Source: Gymnogyps californianus (taxonomy: Eukaryota > Chordata > Aves > Accipitriformes > Cathartidae). Taken from it: 64,000 bases of DNA. A program made the position numbers and the translations under genes. Where the stretch lies: NCBI RefSeq assembly GCF_018139145.2, contig NC_059471.1:42963726-43027725 (forward strand). The letters are read 5' to 3'. The notes under the pieces are model-generated. The model was not told where the DNA came from and did not search any database. It saw only the letters and a list, made by a program, of their open reading frames with translations. Of this stretch, positions 14,691 to 26,977 are shown in pieces (positions within the stretch are counted from its first letter, which is position 1; each line of letters opens with the position of its first letter).

Positions 14691-17256
14691 ATGATTTCAT
14701 GAACCAGAATTCAAAAATTAGTAAATAATAAGTCCTAATCAGCTCAATTCAACACTTTCATTTGAATCATTAAGTATTAGTTTTTGTAACACACTTCAGG
14801 CTTTTTAACTATCTAATTATGATCTTTGAAGCAAAAATATTTTTTAAAATGAGACTGTAGCCTTTTTGTTCATATGTCATACAGGATGCTTCAGTAATTT
14901 TGAAAATCTTCTTAATTACTCACTTTAAATCAATAAATCATGCAGTGGAATCGCTCCTTTCCACTATTTTTTTATAAACCAGTATTTTCTTCCAAAAATT
15001 CATGTTCATCTCTGCTTTTGTGTACAGAAAAGAAACATCAAATCTTTTTTGACTGACCCTTCCACAGTGAACTGAATTAGAATAGAATGATCACATTGTA
15101 TATACAGGGATTTTTTTTTTTTTTTCTGCTTTTTAACACATTTTGGTCCCCATTAATTTTCAAACAAGCCTAAAGGAACTTGCTATAAGAAGGACTCATT
15201 TAAAAAGCATGCTTAAAAATCAGACATTATTATACAAATCAGCATGAGAAGTAATTTAAAAGATAAAGCAAGTCAGGGACTAAAAAAAAAAAAAAATTTT
15301 GTAAGTTTTTTATCTTCTGGTATAATTTATTGCAACATGAACCATAAGTTTTAAATTTTGACAGGAGATATGCTTTTAAACTTAATAACATATGGTCAGC
15401 CCCAATAAAAAAATTTCCAAATATTTAAAACAGTTGTCAAGAATACAATTACTGGAAGCTGCCAAAGATGTATTTCTGAAGCTCTTGCTTCAGATTTCTG
15501 GTATGTTGTACTTTGGTTTTCCAATTACACCCATGTTTCCAATTCCTAATAATGTTCTGAAAATTCCACAGTGCAGTGTGGAAATTTGCCAGACTTCAAC
15601 TCTGTCCAGAAGTATAAAAAAGAAGACTAATATTACAGAGGAATAAAAGTTACAGAAAAACTCACAAAAAAGCACCTAAACTTACAGGATTTTCTGAAAA
15701 TCCGCACAGCAAAGACAAGGCATGCAATATAATTCACAGAAATAGTCATTAGGAATACCTGGTTTTGAGTGATCACTTATCTTTACAGTAGATCAGCTTT
15801 AGACTGAGTTTTGATATTCTGAAACTTGTCTACTGTACATGACATGAGGTTTGTGTTTGTTTGGTTCATTTTTTAACGTATGTTTTTAGACACTGTTCTG
15901 TTCCTGAAGAGAAAAACATCTACAAAAATGGAAAAGGAGTCATTACAATCGCTGCTTACTCTGAAAGAACGCTGGAATTCAGTCTCTGACAGAAAGATTG
16001 CCTGTTATGGTAATGGTAAGGAATCTTAGATAAATTAAGTTTCACCTGCATGCAAAGGGGAAATGTGTCTTTCTGAGCTCCACCAGAGTGTCCTCCAATG
16101 TAGAGTTTTTATGAAAAGACAAAAAAGCAATATCATTATTTGTATTTTTTCCAGGAACAATTGGAATAAGTAATGAAGAAATATAAAAAAATAAAAAGAA
16201 ATCCTAATCAGTGAGGAAACTGGGACCCATCTATTTGGCACTTCAATATGCTCAAACGTGCAGAGATACAAATTTTATTACAGTGTTGTGGCCCTGACAG
16301 CAAAGTTTGGGACACATAACCAAAACATGACATTTGAATAGAGAGGCAGCAGTACTTTGGAAATTAGTATTGTTCCTGGTTTCCCAGCTTGCCTATCTAT
16401 ATTTATAGACAGAGAAACATACAACTGTGCATATGTTGAAATATGCAGATTCTTCATCTTTTAACATAAAAAAAAGACATATTGACATTTTTCTGCTTAA
16501 TTTAGGCCATAATCATACTTTCTTCAAAACTTTTAGCAGACAATGTTATCTGCATAATACTAGTCAGAACACCTATCATCTGCTTGTAACAGAATGCACA
16601 AGCCATCTGTTGGGTGTTTTTTTTTTCAACTGCTGTTTTCATATGGTAACATAAAAAGCAAAACAAAATAAAAAACCTGAAGTATATTTGAGCTTTTCCT
16701 ACAGCATGGTAATCATGGGCGGCTCTGTTTAGACTACACAAACAGGCAAGAGAGAAAAACAAGCCCCTGAAGAGTGAAGTTATTTGACTTCACCTTGCAA
16801 AATAACATATGCCTAGATACGCCTCTGTTGTAATATAACAATTAGTCTTTAGAAAAAAGAAAAAAAAAAAAAAGAGTTCTTTCCAAGATTCTTTCTTGAG
16901 ATTAACTAATCTTACTATTTTTTAGTTTTCTACATCTTGAACTTTTTCACTGATCTTTTCAAAATGTTCTTGTGTCATGCACAAGGGAATTAATTTCAAT
17001 ACCAGACAAAAGATTTAAGAAACATCTGTATCAGTTCTTAATCACTGAAATTTGGAAAGAAACTTTCCAATTAATTTCTCTTTCAGAAGGAAGCCTCTCA
17101 GAAAAGGGTTCATAAAACAAGGCAAATTCCTTCCTTGCTTAATTACTGTCTGCCTTTTTTTGCTACATAATTCCCAATCACCACTACAAAGGAAACAGGA
17201 CACTTCAGACAGCAATCTCCTTGATTAGACAACCATGTTTGATTCTGTGAGTTACA

Positions 17257-17298
17257 CTCTTAATGCTGTGTACTCTCTTATTATAAGAGCATTAAGAG
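17257..17298. repeat. 11-bp inverted repeat with 20-base loop
   Basis: CTCTTAATGCT at 17257-17267 pairs perfectly with AGCATTAAGAG at 17288-17298. It lies in KLHL1 intron 1. No function is evident. Confidence 0.7.
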
Positions 17299-18184
17299 CC
17301 TAGCACATAAAAAGATGTTATTTCAACTCTGAGCTTTGGTAATGCTTGAAGCCTATCATGAAAACAGTGCCACCTGAAGAGAAATCAACCTAACAACTTA
17401 GATGGTGGTAAGACAGATGGTACTAGAGAATACTTAGTGCTATTAGGAAACTATACAAAACTACTTTTAAGTCTTTATTTTGTATCTAAGTCACTACTTG
17501 TTTCTGGAAGCAAAAAACTTCCAGAATCTTTTTAAGATGATATAATGAGAAATACGACATTGAATGGGCTCATTGGGGGGATATCAATTAAGATGGTGCA
17601 CAAAAAGGAACACACTAAATTTCACATAATTAAAATTTTAGAGTTTGAGGAACTAAATACACAAGTTTTGATTATACACTTTAACCTAATTTTTATGAGT
17701 ACTGTGGATGAATTTATTTTACTACAACATTTATTTGAGGAAGATATAGGATCTCGCCTTTAAGGACTCAGACTCAAAACAGCTAGTTTCAGTTTATAAG
17801 TTTCTCCATGTAATTCAGTTATTTTGCCTCAGTGTTCTGTCTTAAAAAAACAGATAATATTACTGGCATTTACTTCCAATTAGTATAATTTCTTTAAACT
17901 CTAAGCTTTTTAAGATATGAGTATGTGTGTATGTTAAATGCCTAACATGTTGGGGACTGATTTTGATTATGCGTAGTCATGAGATTTGGCACACCACAGT
18001 CCCCCAGTGGAAGAGCAAATCAAATGAGGAAGCCATAAAATGTAAAGAGAGGATGTATTTAATTTATAAAAGATATATTCAAAGAATGTTCTAAAAACAG
18101 GATGATAACAAAAAAACTTTTAATCCGCATACAAAAGGTTAGAGTTTTTTTAAACTCTGTCAGCATCTGTAGCCAACCTTTTCA

Positions 18185-18970
18185 TAGAAAGATACTGACT
18201 GATAGTTTGTGAGAGATCATTTAATGATTGACAGACATTTGTCTAACCTATTCTTCTAATCCCAGATATCAAATGGTTCATACCACTCCCAGGAAATCTG
18301 TTCCTGTGTGTCAGTATCTGTAGAATCAGTTTCTTACTGATCATCTCATGTGTGATTTAAATCCTTTAAGTCTTTTCCAACATTCCTTTCATAGGAAGAG
18401 TAGATGAATATTGTTATCAAATCCTAAAAAAAAAAAAAATTATTTCCTATGGTAATCTTTTTTTGGTACAACATCTTTCCTAATTCTATTAATTTTTTAC
18501 CCAGAATTTCTCCAAACAATTCATACATTTCTTGACTGTCCTGGACAATATAGTAGAGCTGGGGCTCGACCAAAACTGATCAGAGAAGAGGAATTATTAA
18601 GTTGTTTTGCAGGCTATGTATCTGTTTATATACTCCTATGATTACATTTTAGCAGCAGCATGGCATTGTTGACTCATATTTTACTTGCTGTTTACTAACT
18701 GCAAACTTCTGCAGAACTGCTATCTAGACATTTGATCCCACTGGGTATCTCTGCTGATTATTCTTGTGACAGGATAGCAAGTTGAACTATTCCATATTCA
18801 TTTTGTCAGAGGATGTCTCTGGTTTTTCAAGATTAATCTTCTAAGACTCTTTTCATCTTTATTTTTAAGAAGCATATGCTTTATTTCATTGTTTAGTCAT
18901 TAGTGACTACAATGAAAGTACTGGGCCCAAAAGAAACATATGAAGAATTCCAACTGATACAACTATTGTT
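18185..18970 (-). mobile_element. Decayed CR1-type LINE fragment (3' part)
   Basis: Read on +, this is the antisense of a CR1/L3-type LINE. Blocks are recognisable in the expected order: the TTGTCTAACCTATTCTTC block, the CCCAGGAAATCTGTTCC block, the CTGTCCTGGACAATATAGTA block with GAGCTGGGGCTCGACC, then TGTTGACTCATATT, and finally GTACTGGGCCC near 18920. The fragment has many substitutions and small indels and no open frame, so it is old. It overlaps in consensus position with the start of the relic at 43035. The ends are approximate. Confidence 0.7.
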
Positions 18971-21900
18971 CCTACTTTTGCATGTGAGCAAGGCTTTCCT
19001 CTTGCATCCCTTTTATAGCAGTTTTCATAAATTCCATTTCCACCCCAGCTGAACAGTGTACAGAAGCACTCACTTTCATCTAAATTTCAGTCCTCTCAAA
19101 GACTATTATATTTTCAAACAAAAGTCATTAATCTTCTAAATTAAAATAACCAGAGTCCAGATATGCACAACTCAATTCAGGAGGATTAATTATCATCACA
19201 TATGTTGATGAAGGCATTGTTGATTAACAAACAATTATTTATTGAAGCTTTTTCTATTAAAAAAATCTTCTGAAATGTGGCAGTAGTTTGAAGTCCTTGT
19301 GTCTGTCAATAGAAGACTAAAAAGATTTTAAAAAATTGTTCCCAGTAACTGAAAATATTAAGAATTGTTTATTCCATATTCTTTACTTCTCTCTCCCCTT
19401 CTTTCTCCTCTCTCCTTCCTTGTTTTGAATCATATATTTTGAAGTTGTGCTTACTATTGCTACTTTAGGGTTTTTTTAAATTCCTTTTCAGGTATTTTTG
19501 TTCTGAACTTCAGATAACTGATATAAAAAGTAGGATAACAATAAAAATTAAGACAAAATAACTGACAAAAAAAAAATTCAACTTGCATAAATAGAGCCAC
19601 CAGACATTACACACAGAAGCTGTACATTTAGCATGATGATTAGTACTATAAAATTCTGTGATAAATCATTTTATAAAAATAATCTTTCAGACATTCACAA
19701 CTGATCATAATTCAGTTGCATGCATAAAAATATAACAGTGCATGTGGAGATTAATAATGAATGGATGTATACTAATATTATTCCAGATTCCAATTTATAA
19801 GTAGAGAAATAATTTGAGAAAAAGTGGTGAACCAGGTCAGCATGAAGGCCTGGATTAGTGACACACCTAACCTGTCTAAAACATAAAAAGAATTTACATC
19901 TCCATAGACAGCCAGAAGTCTATCTGAGAGCAGAAAGTTGAGTATCTGAAGTGCCACATATTCTTGCAAATACAGATGCACTGTTCTTTTTGCGTGCTTT
20001 CTCCATAGTTATGACACTTGCCCAAGAAACATAAGACAACTTCTATGCTCTGAAAGAACTTCTTCATCCCTTAACTATAAAATATTCTGGGAGGAGATAG
20101 TTTCAACAAAACCACACAGCACAACAAAACTATGCATTAGGTATGCAACCTGTATTTTCTCTCTTTACATATTTCTACACCCTATTTATAGGTATGAATC
20201 ACTTACACAGCTGAAGAATCACTAGAAAGAATTAGGAGCCCAAATAGGATTCAATCCTAGTACTACATTCAGCAAAGAGGGTGTAAGTGTGTGATTATAC
20301 CCATTCAGATGAAAGGATCTTTTGTGATCTTTTCTTTGATTTGGTCGTGGGTTCCTCTTCGAGCTTTGCACAAAGCTACACTACAATAGCAGCAAAAAGA
20401 TACCATAAGGTCAAAACAATGCTGCTTTTTCCGTATGGTTAGAGTGGGAGGAAGGATAAAAACAGATGACAGGCAAATCCAAGTGTTATAAAAGGTTGAA
20501 CATTTTAATGTTGATAAGACATAGTAAAACAGAAAACTCGACTGACACAGTTTAAAAAAGAATGAATGGCAAGTGATGCGTTCCACGCGGTGAGCCCAGC
20601 CACTTATTAGATGATGAGAAAGTAAGTGCCTTAAACTCAGACAATCAATTCAGTGTGATAAAAATTACTGGTTTAGATTCAAGAAATAATTTTTGATTTT
20701 TGAAAAAGACATTTCTGTCTTTCAAACTCATTTTGAGATAATGGCAAATGTTGAAACAATGCCAAAGGCCAAAAGATAAAATCTCCTATTATCAACCAGA
20801 TCTAATTTTACATGTTTCATTTCTAACATTCAATTTTAATGTAACAAGTTGAAGCAAATAATTCCAAACTGTGGAATACATACCACATTGAACTAAGTCT
20901 TAATTCTCTCTGCACATTTCTGTTGGTTTGTTTCTGAGAACTAAATACTCATGTTCATTCTTTATTCTCCATTTTATTTTCCATTTTATTTCATTAATTA
21001 AAGTCAATATTTTTCATGCAAAAAATATCATTAGCACGAACTGCTGTACATTGATGTCTTTGGTCTGAGGTAAAAGCAGCTTCTGTGTAGACACTAGGCT
21101 AGGATGAGCAGCTTCTGATTTCTGTAAGTTACCCCTAGGACTTACCGTAAATCTTTTACTTTAAAGCCTCCAGACACATCAAGAGATCAAATTCCACATG
21201 AAGTAGTGAAAATGGAAATCTAGAGATGAGATATGCGTAGGTAAGTGAAAGGATGGATTCTGGATCCTAACTGCTAGAAAAGGTATGTGTGACACAGCCA
21301 AAATATGGCAGGGAGATACACAGTAATGGACTGAAGAGTGAAGAAATAGGAGGTATGATTAGAAATGTGGTTTGGAAAACCAGGCTACGTATGACAATGA
21401 CCTGTGGTGCTCTGAATATATATTCTTATGACTATATAACTGTAATGCTGCTCTAAACTTACAGTAATCGTCAGCATTGCCAGTACAAATACTCAAGACT
21501 TAAGTTGGAAATAGGAGATATGGAATTATAGTCATATACATTACAGATAATATGGTATTTCTTGTAGTTGATGAAATAAATGAAAACCACAGGGAAGAAC
21601 GACCTGATATAAATTGAAAGTATGTATTGAAATTTCCAGATAAATCTTAACATGAATTTTGGAGAAACTTACACTGTTTTGTTTATTCTGCAGCTAAATG
21701 CTTTCATTGCTTATTTTGTAATAAATTAAAAGAATATTTTACAAGTGTAAATGATGATAATGTTTTAATCTGTTATTACAGTTAAAATTAACATTTTAAA
21801 GTTTTTTTGAAATTAAAGACTGAAAAGATTAATGGAAAAACATCTAAACAAAATAACAATCTTTAGTAAAACTGTTACAAAAAACCAATATTTTAATATT

Positions 21901-23520
21901 TTGGATCTGTGTTTGGCTTAAATTATTGGTAAGCTATGACTTTTTGAGAAAAAAATCAGAAATTTTAGGCACTGCTGAAATTATATTTTTGGTAAACTTT
22001 AGGTTTGGGGATTTTGGGGTTTTTTTTTCAGTATTACTAGGGATGACTACACAGATACTTATCTTTCTGTGGAAGTTGCAGCAGTTCTCAACTTTTTACA
22101 GAACAGATTTCCTTTCTGAAACGTTTAATGGCACACATCTAGCTATTTCCCTAGTGCAAACAGTTTATTTTAGGTCATCAATCCTGTTTTCTAAAAAATT
22201 GTTCAAACAACACTAGGAAATTTGTATACTAGAAAATTCTGCCAAAACATCATAGCATAATATTGAAGGAGCAGTTTTCACCTAAAAAATGCAAGTTTGA
22301 GATATAAAAGGAAAGAGCAATCTCTTAAGCCGCTTGCAACAGGGTGTAAAAAAAATGTGTCACAAGGATAAGAAGTAGCTGTTTGAAAGCAGTGATCACG
22401 TGTTAAGAATATGTTAACCTATATGTTGCAGCACCATCCTTATGAATTTAGCACAGATTCCAACAATATGCTCTAATTTTTTTGCATGTATACTCTTTAA
22501 GTGAAGTTCACTGCTCACAAAAATAGCATAAGGGAATCAACTATAATTTATTTATTAATAACTGTGTAGGAATCTAAAGATTAAAAGTATGTGTATATGC
22601 ATAAATATATAAAATATGTATACATATATGTGCTTTTTATATATGTATGTATTATGATGTTTATATAAAGAAAGAAAAGCAGATGATACAGATTTAGATG
22701 TCTGTGTGCACATATAGACCTATATATGTCCATACTATTATTATTACAAAACTGTTTTTATGGGGGGGGGGGGGGGGGGGGGGGACGGGGGGACGGGGAC
22801 GGGACACGACACAAAAAGAAAGATATTCAAGCCAACAGTATTTCTGGAGGCTTACCTATAAAGATTCAGCACCTGTTAGATTTTCCAGAGGTAGCTGTTC
22901 TTCTCTGTACTTGCTTTCGCTTTTACTATGGAAAAGCTGAACAGCATTTTCCTTGTCTAATGCTGTTTGATGTTACCCTTAAGACAACCATAGTTTCAGA
23001 GGTATTTAGCCACTCTCTGTGCAGCTGATATTTTCATTGCCAAATCTTTTCTTCATGCTGAATCTTTTGGAAATATTCTGGCAAAACTGTGCAAGCATTT
23101 CTGAAAATAAGTCCAGAGGAAAAAAATGTTGTTTTAGCCAATGTTTAAAGTACATGGATAAGAACAACAAAAATAACTGTCAGGTCTTGCTTTCTAGTGG
23201 GTTTAGTGGGCCCATATTTCAGAGCAGCACCCTTACATTCACTGGGATGAGGGAGATGCTCTTTACTAACGCCACGAAAATCTACCAAGATTTACTTCAT
23301 TCTATCATTTTAGAACAGTTCGAATTTGCAATGTAGACTTCAAATGATGTTCATTTTCTCAAATTTAATTGAACATTAAACATTTAAATTGAACATTTAA
23401 ATCTGAACTAGCCACTTTAGACTACTGTTACACTCAATGAAGAGAAATAGGCATGTCTGGAAGACAATTCACCTCATTCTAAAATGTGCATCTAAGAAAG
23501 AGATCAGATAGATAAATCCC
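18971..23520. other. Intronic stretch with TA microsatellite and G run
   Basis: The LINE relic may extend a little way into this stretch but cannot be followed past about 18970. A TA/TG tract is at 22588-22652 and the G23 run at 22762. Frames of 80-105 codons at 22698-23336 run through or follow the G run and carry no motif I recognise. Confidence 0.55.
22762..22810 (+). repeat. G23 homopolymer with ACGGGG repeats
   Basis: An uninterrupted run of 23 G (22762-22784) is followed by ACGGGGGG, ACGGGG, ACGGG and ACACGACAC. It is in KLHL1 intron 1, about 0.7 kb from the LTR at 23521. Such a run favours quadruplex formation and is error-prone in sequencing, so its length is uncertain. Confidence 0.95.
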
Positions 23521-24672
23521 TGTGGTGGGTTGACCCTGGCTGGATGCCAGGTGCCCACCAAAGCCACTCTATCACTCCCCCTCCTCAACTGGACAGGGGA
23601 GAGAAAATAAAATGAAAGGCTTGTGGGTCGAGATAAGGACAGGGAGATCACTCACCAATTACCGTCACGGGCAAAACAGACTCGACTTGGGGAAAAAAAT
23701 TAATTTAATTTATTACCAGTCAAATCAGAGTAGGATAATGAGAAATAAAACCAAATCTTAAAACACCTTCCCCCCACCCCTCCCTTCTTCCCAGGCTTAA
23801 CTTTACTCCCGAACTTTCTACCTCCTCCCCCCGAGCGGCACAGGGGGACGGGGAATGGGGGTTTGGGTCAGTTCATCACACGTTGTTTCTGCCGCTCCTT
23901 CCTCCTCAGGGGGAGGAGGACTCACACCCTTCCCCTGCTCCAGCGTGGGGTCCCTCCCACGGGAGACAGTCCTCCACTAACTTCTCCAACGTGAGTCCTT
24001 CCCACGGGCTACAGTTCTTCATGAACTGCTCCAGCATGGGTCCCTTCCACGGGGTGCAGTCCTTCAGGAACAGACTGCTCCAGCGTGGGTCCCCTGTGGG
24101 GTCACAAGTCCTGCCAGCAAACCTGCTCCAGTGTGGGCTCCTCTCTCCACGGGGCCACAGGTCCTGCCAGGAGCCCGCTCCAGCACAGGCTTCCCACGGG
24201 GTCACAGCCTCCTTCGGGCATCCACCTGCCCCGGCATGGGGTCCTCCACGGGCTGCAGGTTGGATATGTGCTCCACCGTGGACCTCCATGGGCTGCAGGG
24301 GGACAGCCTGCCTCACCATGGTCTTCACCACGGGCTGCAGGGGAATCTCTGCTCCAGCGCCTGGAGCACCTCCTCCCCCTCCTTCTTCCCTGACCTTGGT
24401 GTCTGCAGAGTTGGTTCTCTCACATCTTCTCACTCCTCTCTCTCTGGCTGCAACTGCTACTCCCCTGTAACTTCTTCTCCCTTTCTTAAATATGCTATCC
24501 CAGAAGTGCTACCACTGTTGCTGATGGGCTCGGCCTTGGCCAGCAGCGGGTCCATCTTGGAACCCGCTGGCATTAACTTTATCGGACATAGGGGAAGCTT
24601 CTGGCATCTTCTCACAGAAGCCGCCCCTGTAGCCCCCCCGCTACCAAAACCTTGCCATGCAAACCCAATACA
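23521..24672 (+). mobile_element. Solo LTR with internal tandem repeat (1.15-kb type)
   Basis: It starts TGTGGTGGGTTGACC, ends AACCCAATACA, and has a 5-bp target duplication ATCCC. Its 3' third matches, in inverted orientation, the LTR at 26031-26977. It is antisense to KLHL1. Open frames of 175-195 codons on both strands within it come from the GC-rich tandem array and have no retroviral protein motifs. A 5-bp duplication is the length usual for ERVL-type integration, though the family assignment needs a library search. Confidence 0.88.
23938..24362 (+). repeat. Minisatellite inside the 23521-24672 LTR
   Basis: About ten degenerate units of 40-50 bases, each opening with a form of CTCCAGCRTGGGT and most containing a form of CCACGGGCTGCAG, lie head to tail. 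The related LTR at 26031 has only about six such units, so the array has changed in copy number since the two diverged. It accounts for most of the 205-bp length difference between the two LTRs. Confidence 0.8.
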
Positions 24673-26030
24673 ATCCCCATCACTGACAGAATGAATTACT
24701 CAAACTTTGGTGTCTTACTGACCCATTGAACATGGCAAATGGTACCTTCAACTTGGCAGCAGTTGAGGAAACAGGTCAGAGAAACACATTAAAACTGGGA
24801 GCTGGGGAGAAAACATAGGAATGGGACTTCTATTAGGATTCCATTAAAAATGACAAAGGAGCTGGAGGAAGGTGTAAAAGATACTGAAATTCAAAGATTA
24901 GGAAATAGTGGCAGAGAGACAGAAGAATGAGAGGTCTGACAAGTTGTTAAGGAACTAGGGGACAATTAGACTTGATTTGTGAAAGTATCTAGGACAAGAT
25001 ACAGGAAAGAATGGACAGTTCTGCATCAGAGTAAGTAACCTGGTGAGTAAACCAAGGAGGTGGATCATAATAGAAGCCAGTAAAATGAAATAACACTGTC
25101 TGGGTAAGGAACCTAGGATTTGAATAAGGCAGTCAGGAATAGTTTGAGACTGTGGAAAGGACGGAAAAAAGCTAGAATAAAATCCAGAAGGAGAACACAA
25201 AATTAAGACAAAAAGAGTTTAAAGAGGATGGAACAAAAGAATGTAGGTTTGGGAGCACCAAGAAGAAAAGTGTATGAGTCTGTGCTTGCCAATAGGATCT
25301 CAAATGCAGCAGAAGACTCTGAAGACTTGCTATCCCTTCAGCTGTTGTATTCCCCAATCTTTCTGCAGAGAGAGTACGCAATCACCATTGTAATTATCCA
25401 CACAAAAATTAAGAACTTCCTTTTGCTATCAGTTATTCTATCAGTTCAAGTGGCAGTGGGATATACAGTGAATCCTCAAGTTTCAGTCCCGCATCCAAGT
25501 GGTGGACAAAAGAAATGACAGCACATGAGGTGACTGGTGTGTTCTGCTTCCTTTGTTGAAAAAGAAAACTGCTAAACAACCCACATCAGAAATGCTGTTC
25601 TAGAAGTAGCAAATCCAAAGACTTCACAGTTAGGAAATTCTAGAACTAGATTTTCCTTGTAGCTTTAATTCCATCTATGTATCCATACAGTCTTTAGCTA
25701 TATGATCATGCACTATTTTTATGACCAGATTCTTTTGCATCCTATGCACAGAACATACATCCTCTGAGAATGAATCAGAACTTTGGAGGAGAAAGGTCTG
25801 TGGTCTGTGTTGTGTATGAACCCTGCCTCTTTTGTTGTGAAAGTGAAAAGTGTAAGTATAAAAGCATAAAAGTTACATAACCATTTTTAAAAGTTTCATA
25901 ATTGAGTTGAAAAGCCGGCTCATGGTAAAGACAAATGAATTCTTCTCTTCTGATACCATAATCTAGAAATGCAGAGTTGTGTGATCTATATTCCACCCCT
26001 AGCATTAAATGACATTCCTAACAGAGCAGT
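24673..26030. other. 1.36-kb spacer between two inverted LTRs
   Basis: The sequence between the two LTRs is rather purine-rich (about 24780-25260) and has no retroviral gene motifs. The LTRs point in opposite directions and have different target duplications, so it is not a proviral interior. A frame on + at 25228-25518 (96 codons) has no recognisable domain. An old unclassified repeat is possible. Confidence 0.5.
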
Positions 26031-26977
26031 TGTGTTGGGTTTGGGTGGCGGGGTTTTGGTAGCGGGGGAGGGGCTACAGGGGTGGCTTCTGTGAGAAGCT
26101 GCTAGAAGCTTCTGCAGCTCCAACTCGGACCCGCCTCTGGCCAAGGCCGAGCCCAACAGCAACAGTGGTAGCGCCTCTGGGATAGCATATTTAAGAGGGG
26201 GAAAGACTGCTGAGAAGAAGAAGAGCTGCAGTGAAGAGAGGAGTGGGATGTGAGAGAAACAACCATGCAGACACCGAGGTCAGTGAAGAAGGAGAGGGAG
26301 GAGGTGCGCCGGAGCAGAGATTCCCCTGCAGCCCGTGGTGAGATGGCAGGCTGTCCCCCTGCAGCCCATGGAGGTTAACGGTGGAGCAGAGATTCCCCTG
26401 CAGCCACGGTGGAGCAGGTGGCTGGGCCTGGAGAAGGCTGTGACTCTGTGGAAAAGCCCATGCTGGAGCAGTTCATGGAGAACTGCAGCCCGTGGAAAGG
26501 ACTCATGTTGGAGAAGCTCGTGGAGGACTGACCCCCGTGGGACGGACCCCACGCTGGAGCAGGGAAGAGACTGAGGAGTCCTCCACCTAAGAGGAAGGAG
26601 CGGCAGAAACAACGTGTGATGAACTGACTGCAATCCCCATTCCCATCCCCCTGTGCTGCTGGTGGGGAGGAGGCAGAGGAACCAGGAGCAAAGCTGAGCC
26701 TGGGAAGAAGGGAGGGGTGGGGGGAAGGTGTGTTTTTAAGATATGGTTCTATTTCTCATTATCCTACTCTGATTTGATTGGTAACAAATTAAATTGATTT
26801 CTTTTCCCCAAGTCGAGTCTGTTTTGCCTGTGACCATAATTGGTGAGTGATCCCTCCCTGTCCTCGTCTCGACCCACAAGCTTTTTGTTATATTTTCTCC
26901 TCCCCATCCCGCTGAGGGAGAGGAGTGAGCAAGCAGCCGCGTGGTGCTTTGTTGCCAGCTGGGCTTAAACCACGACA
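26031..26977 (-). mobile_element. Solo LTR, same group, inverted
   Basis: On the minus strand it begins TGTCGTGGTTTAAGCCCAGC and ends CCCAAACCCAACACA, flanked by the 5-bp duplication GCAGT. Its 5' end resembles the 0.6-kb LTRs, while its 3' half resembles the LTR at 23521, which links the two types. It carries a short tandem array at about 26311-26566 and a TATTTAAG-like box near 26187. It is the only LTR here in the same orientation as KLHL1 transcription. Confidence 0.9.

Larger units (their letters stand above)
11299..18184. other. Intronic stretch, hairpins only
   Basis: A+T-rich intron between the first LTR and the LINE relic. It contains the two inverted repeats at 14661-14690 and 17257-17298 and several A or T runs. 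I see no exon or dispersed repeat that I can name. Confidence 0.6.

Noticed and set aside
23883..24694. Open frames of 175-195 codons on both strands
   Set aside because: They lie inside the LTR and mainly translate its tandem array. No retroviral or host protein motif is seen.
23521..26977. The LTR pair as the two ends of one provirus
   Set aside because: The LTRs point in opposite directions, have different target duplications, and the spacer has no gag, pol or env features.
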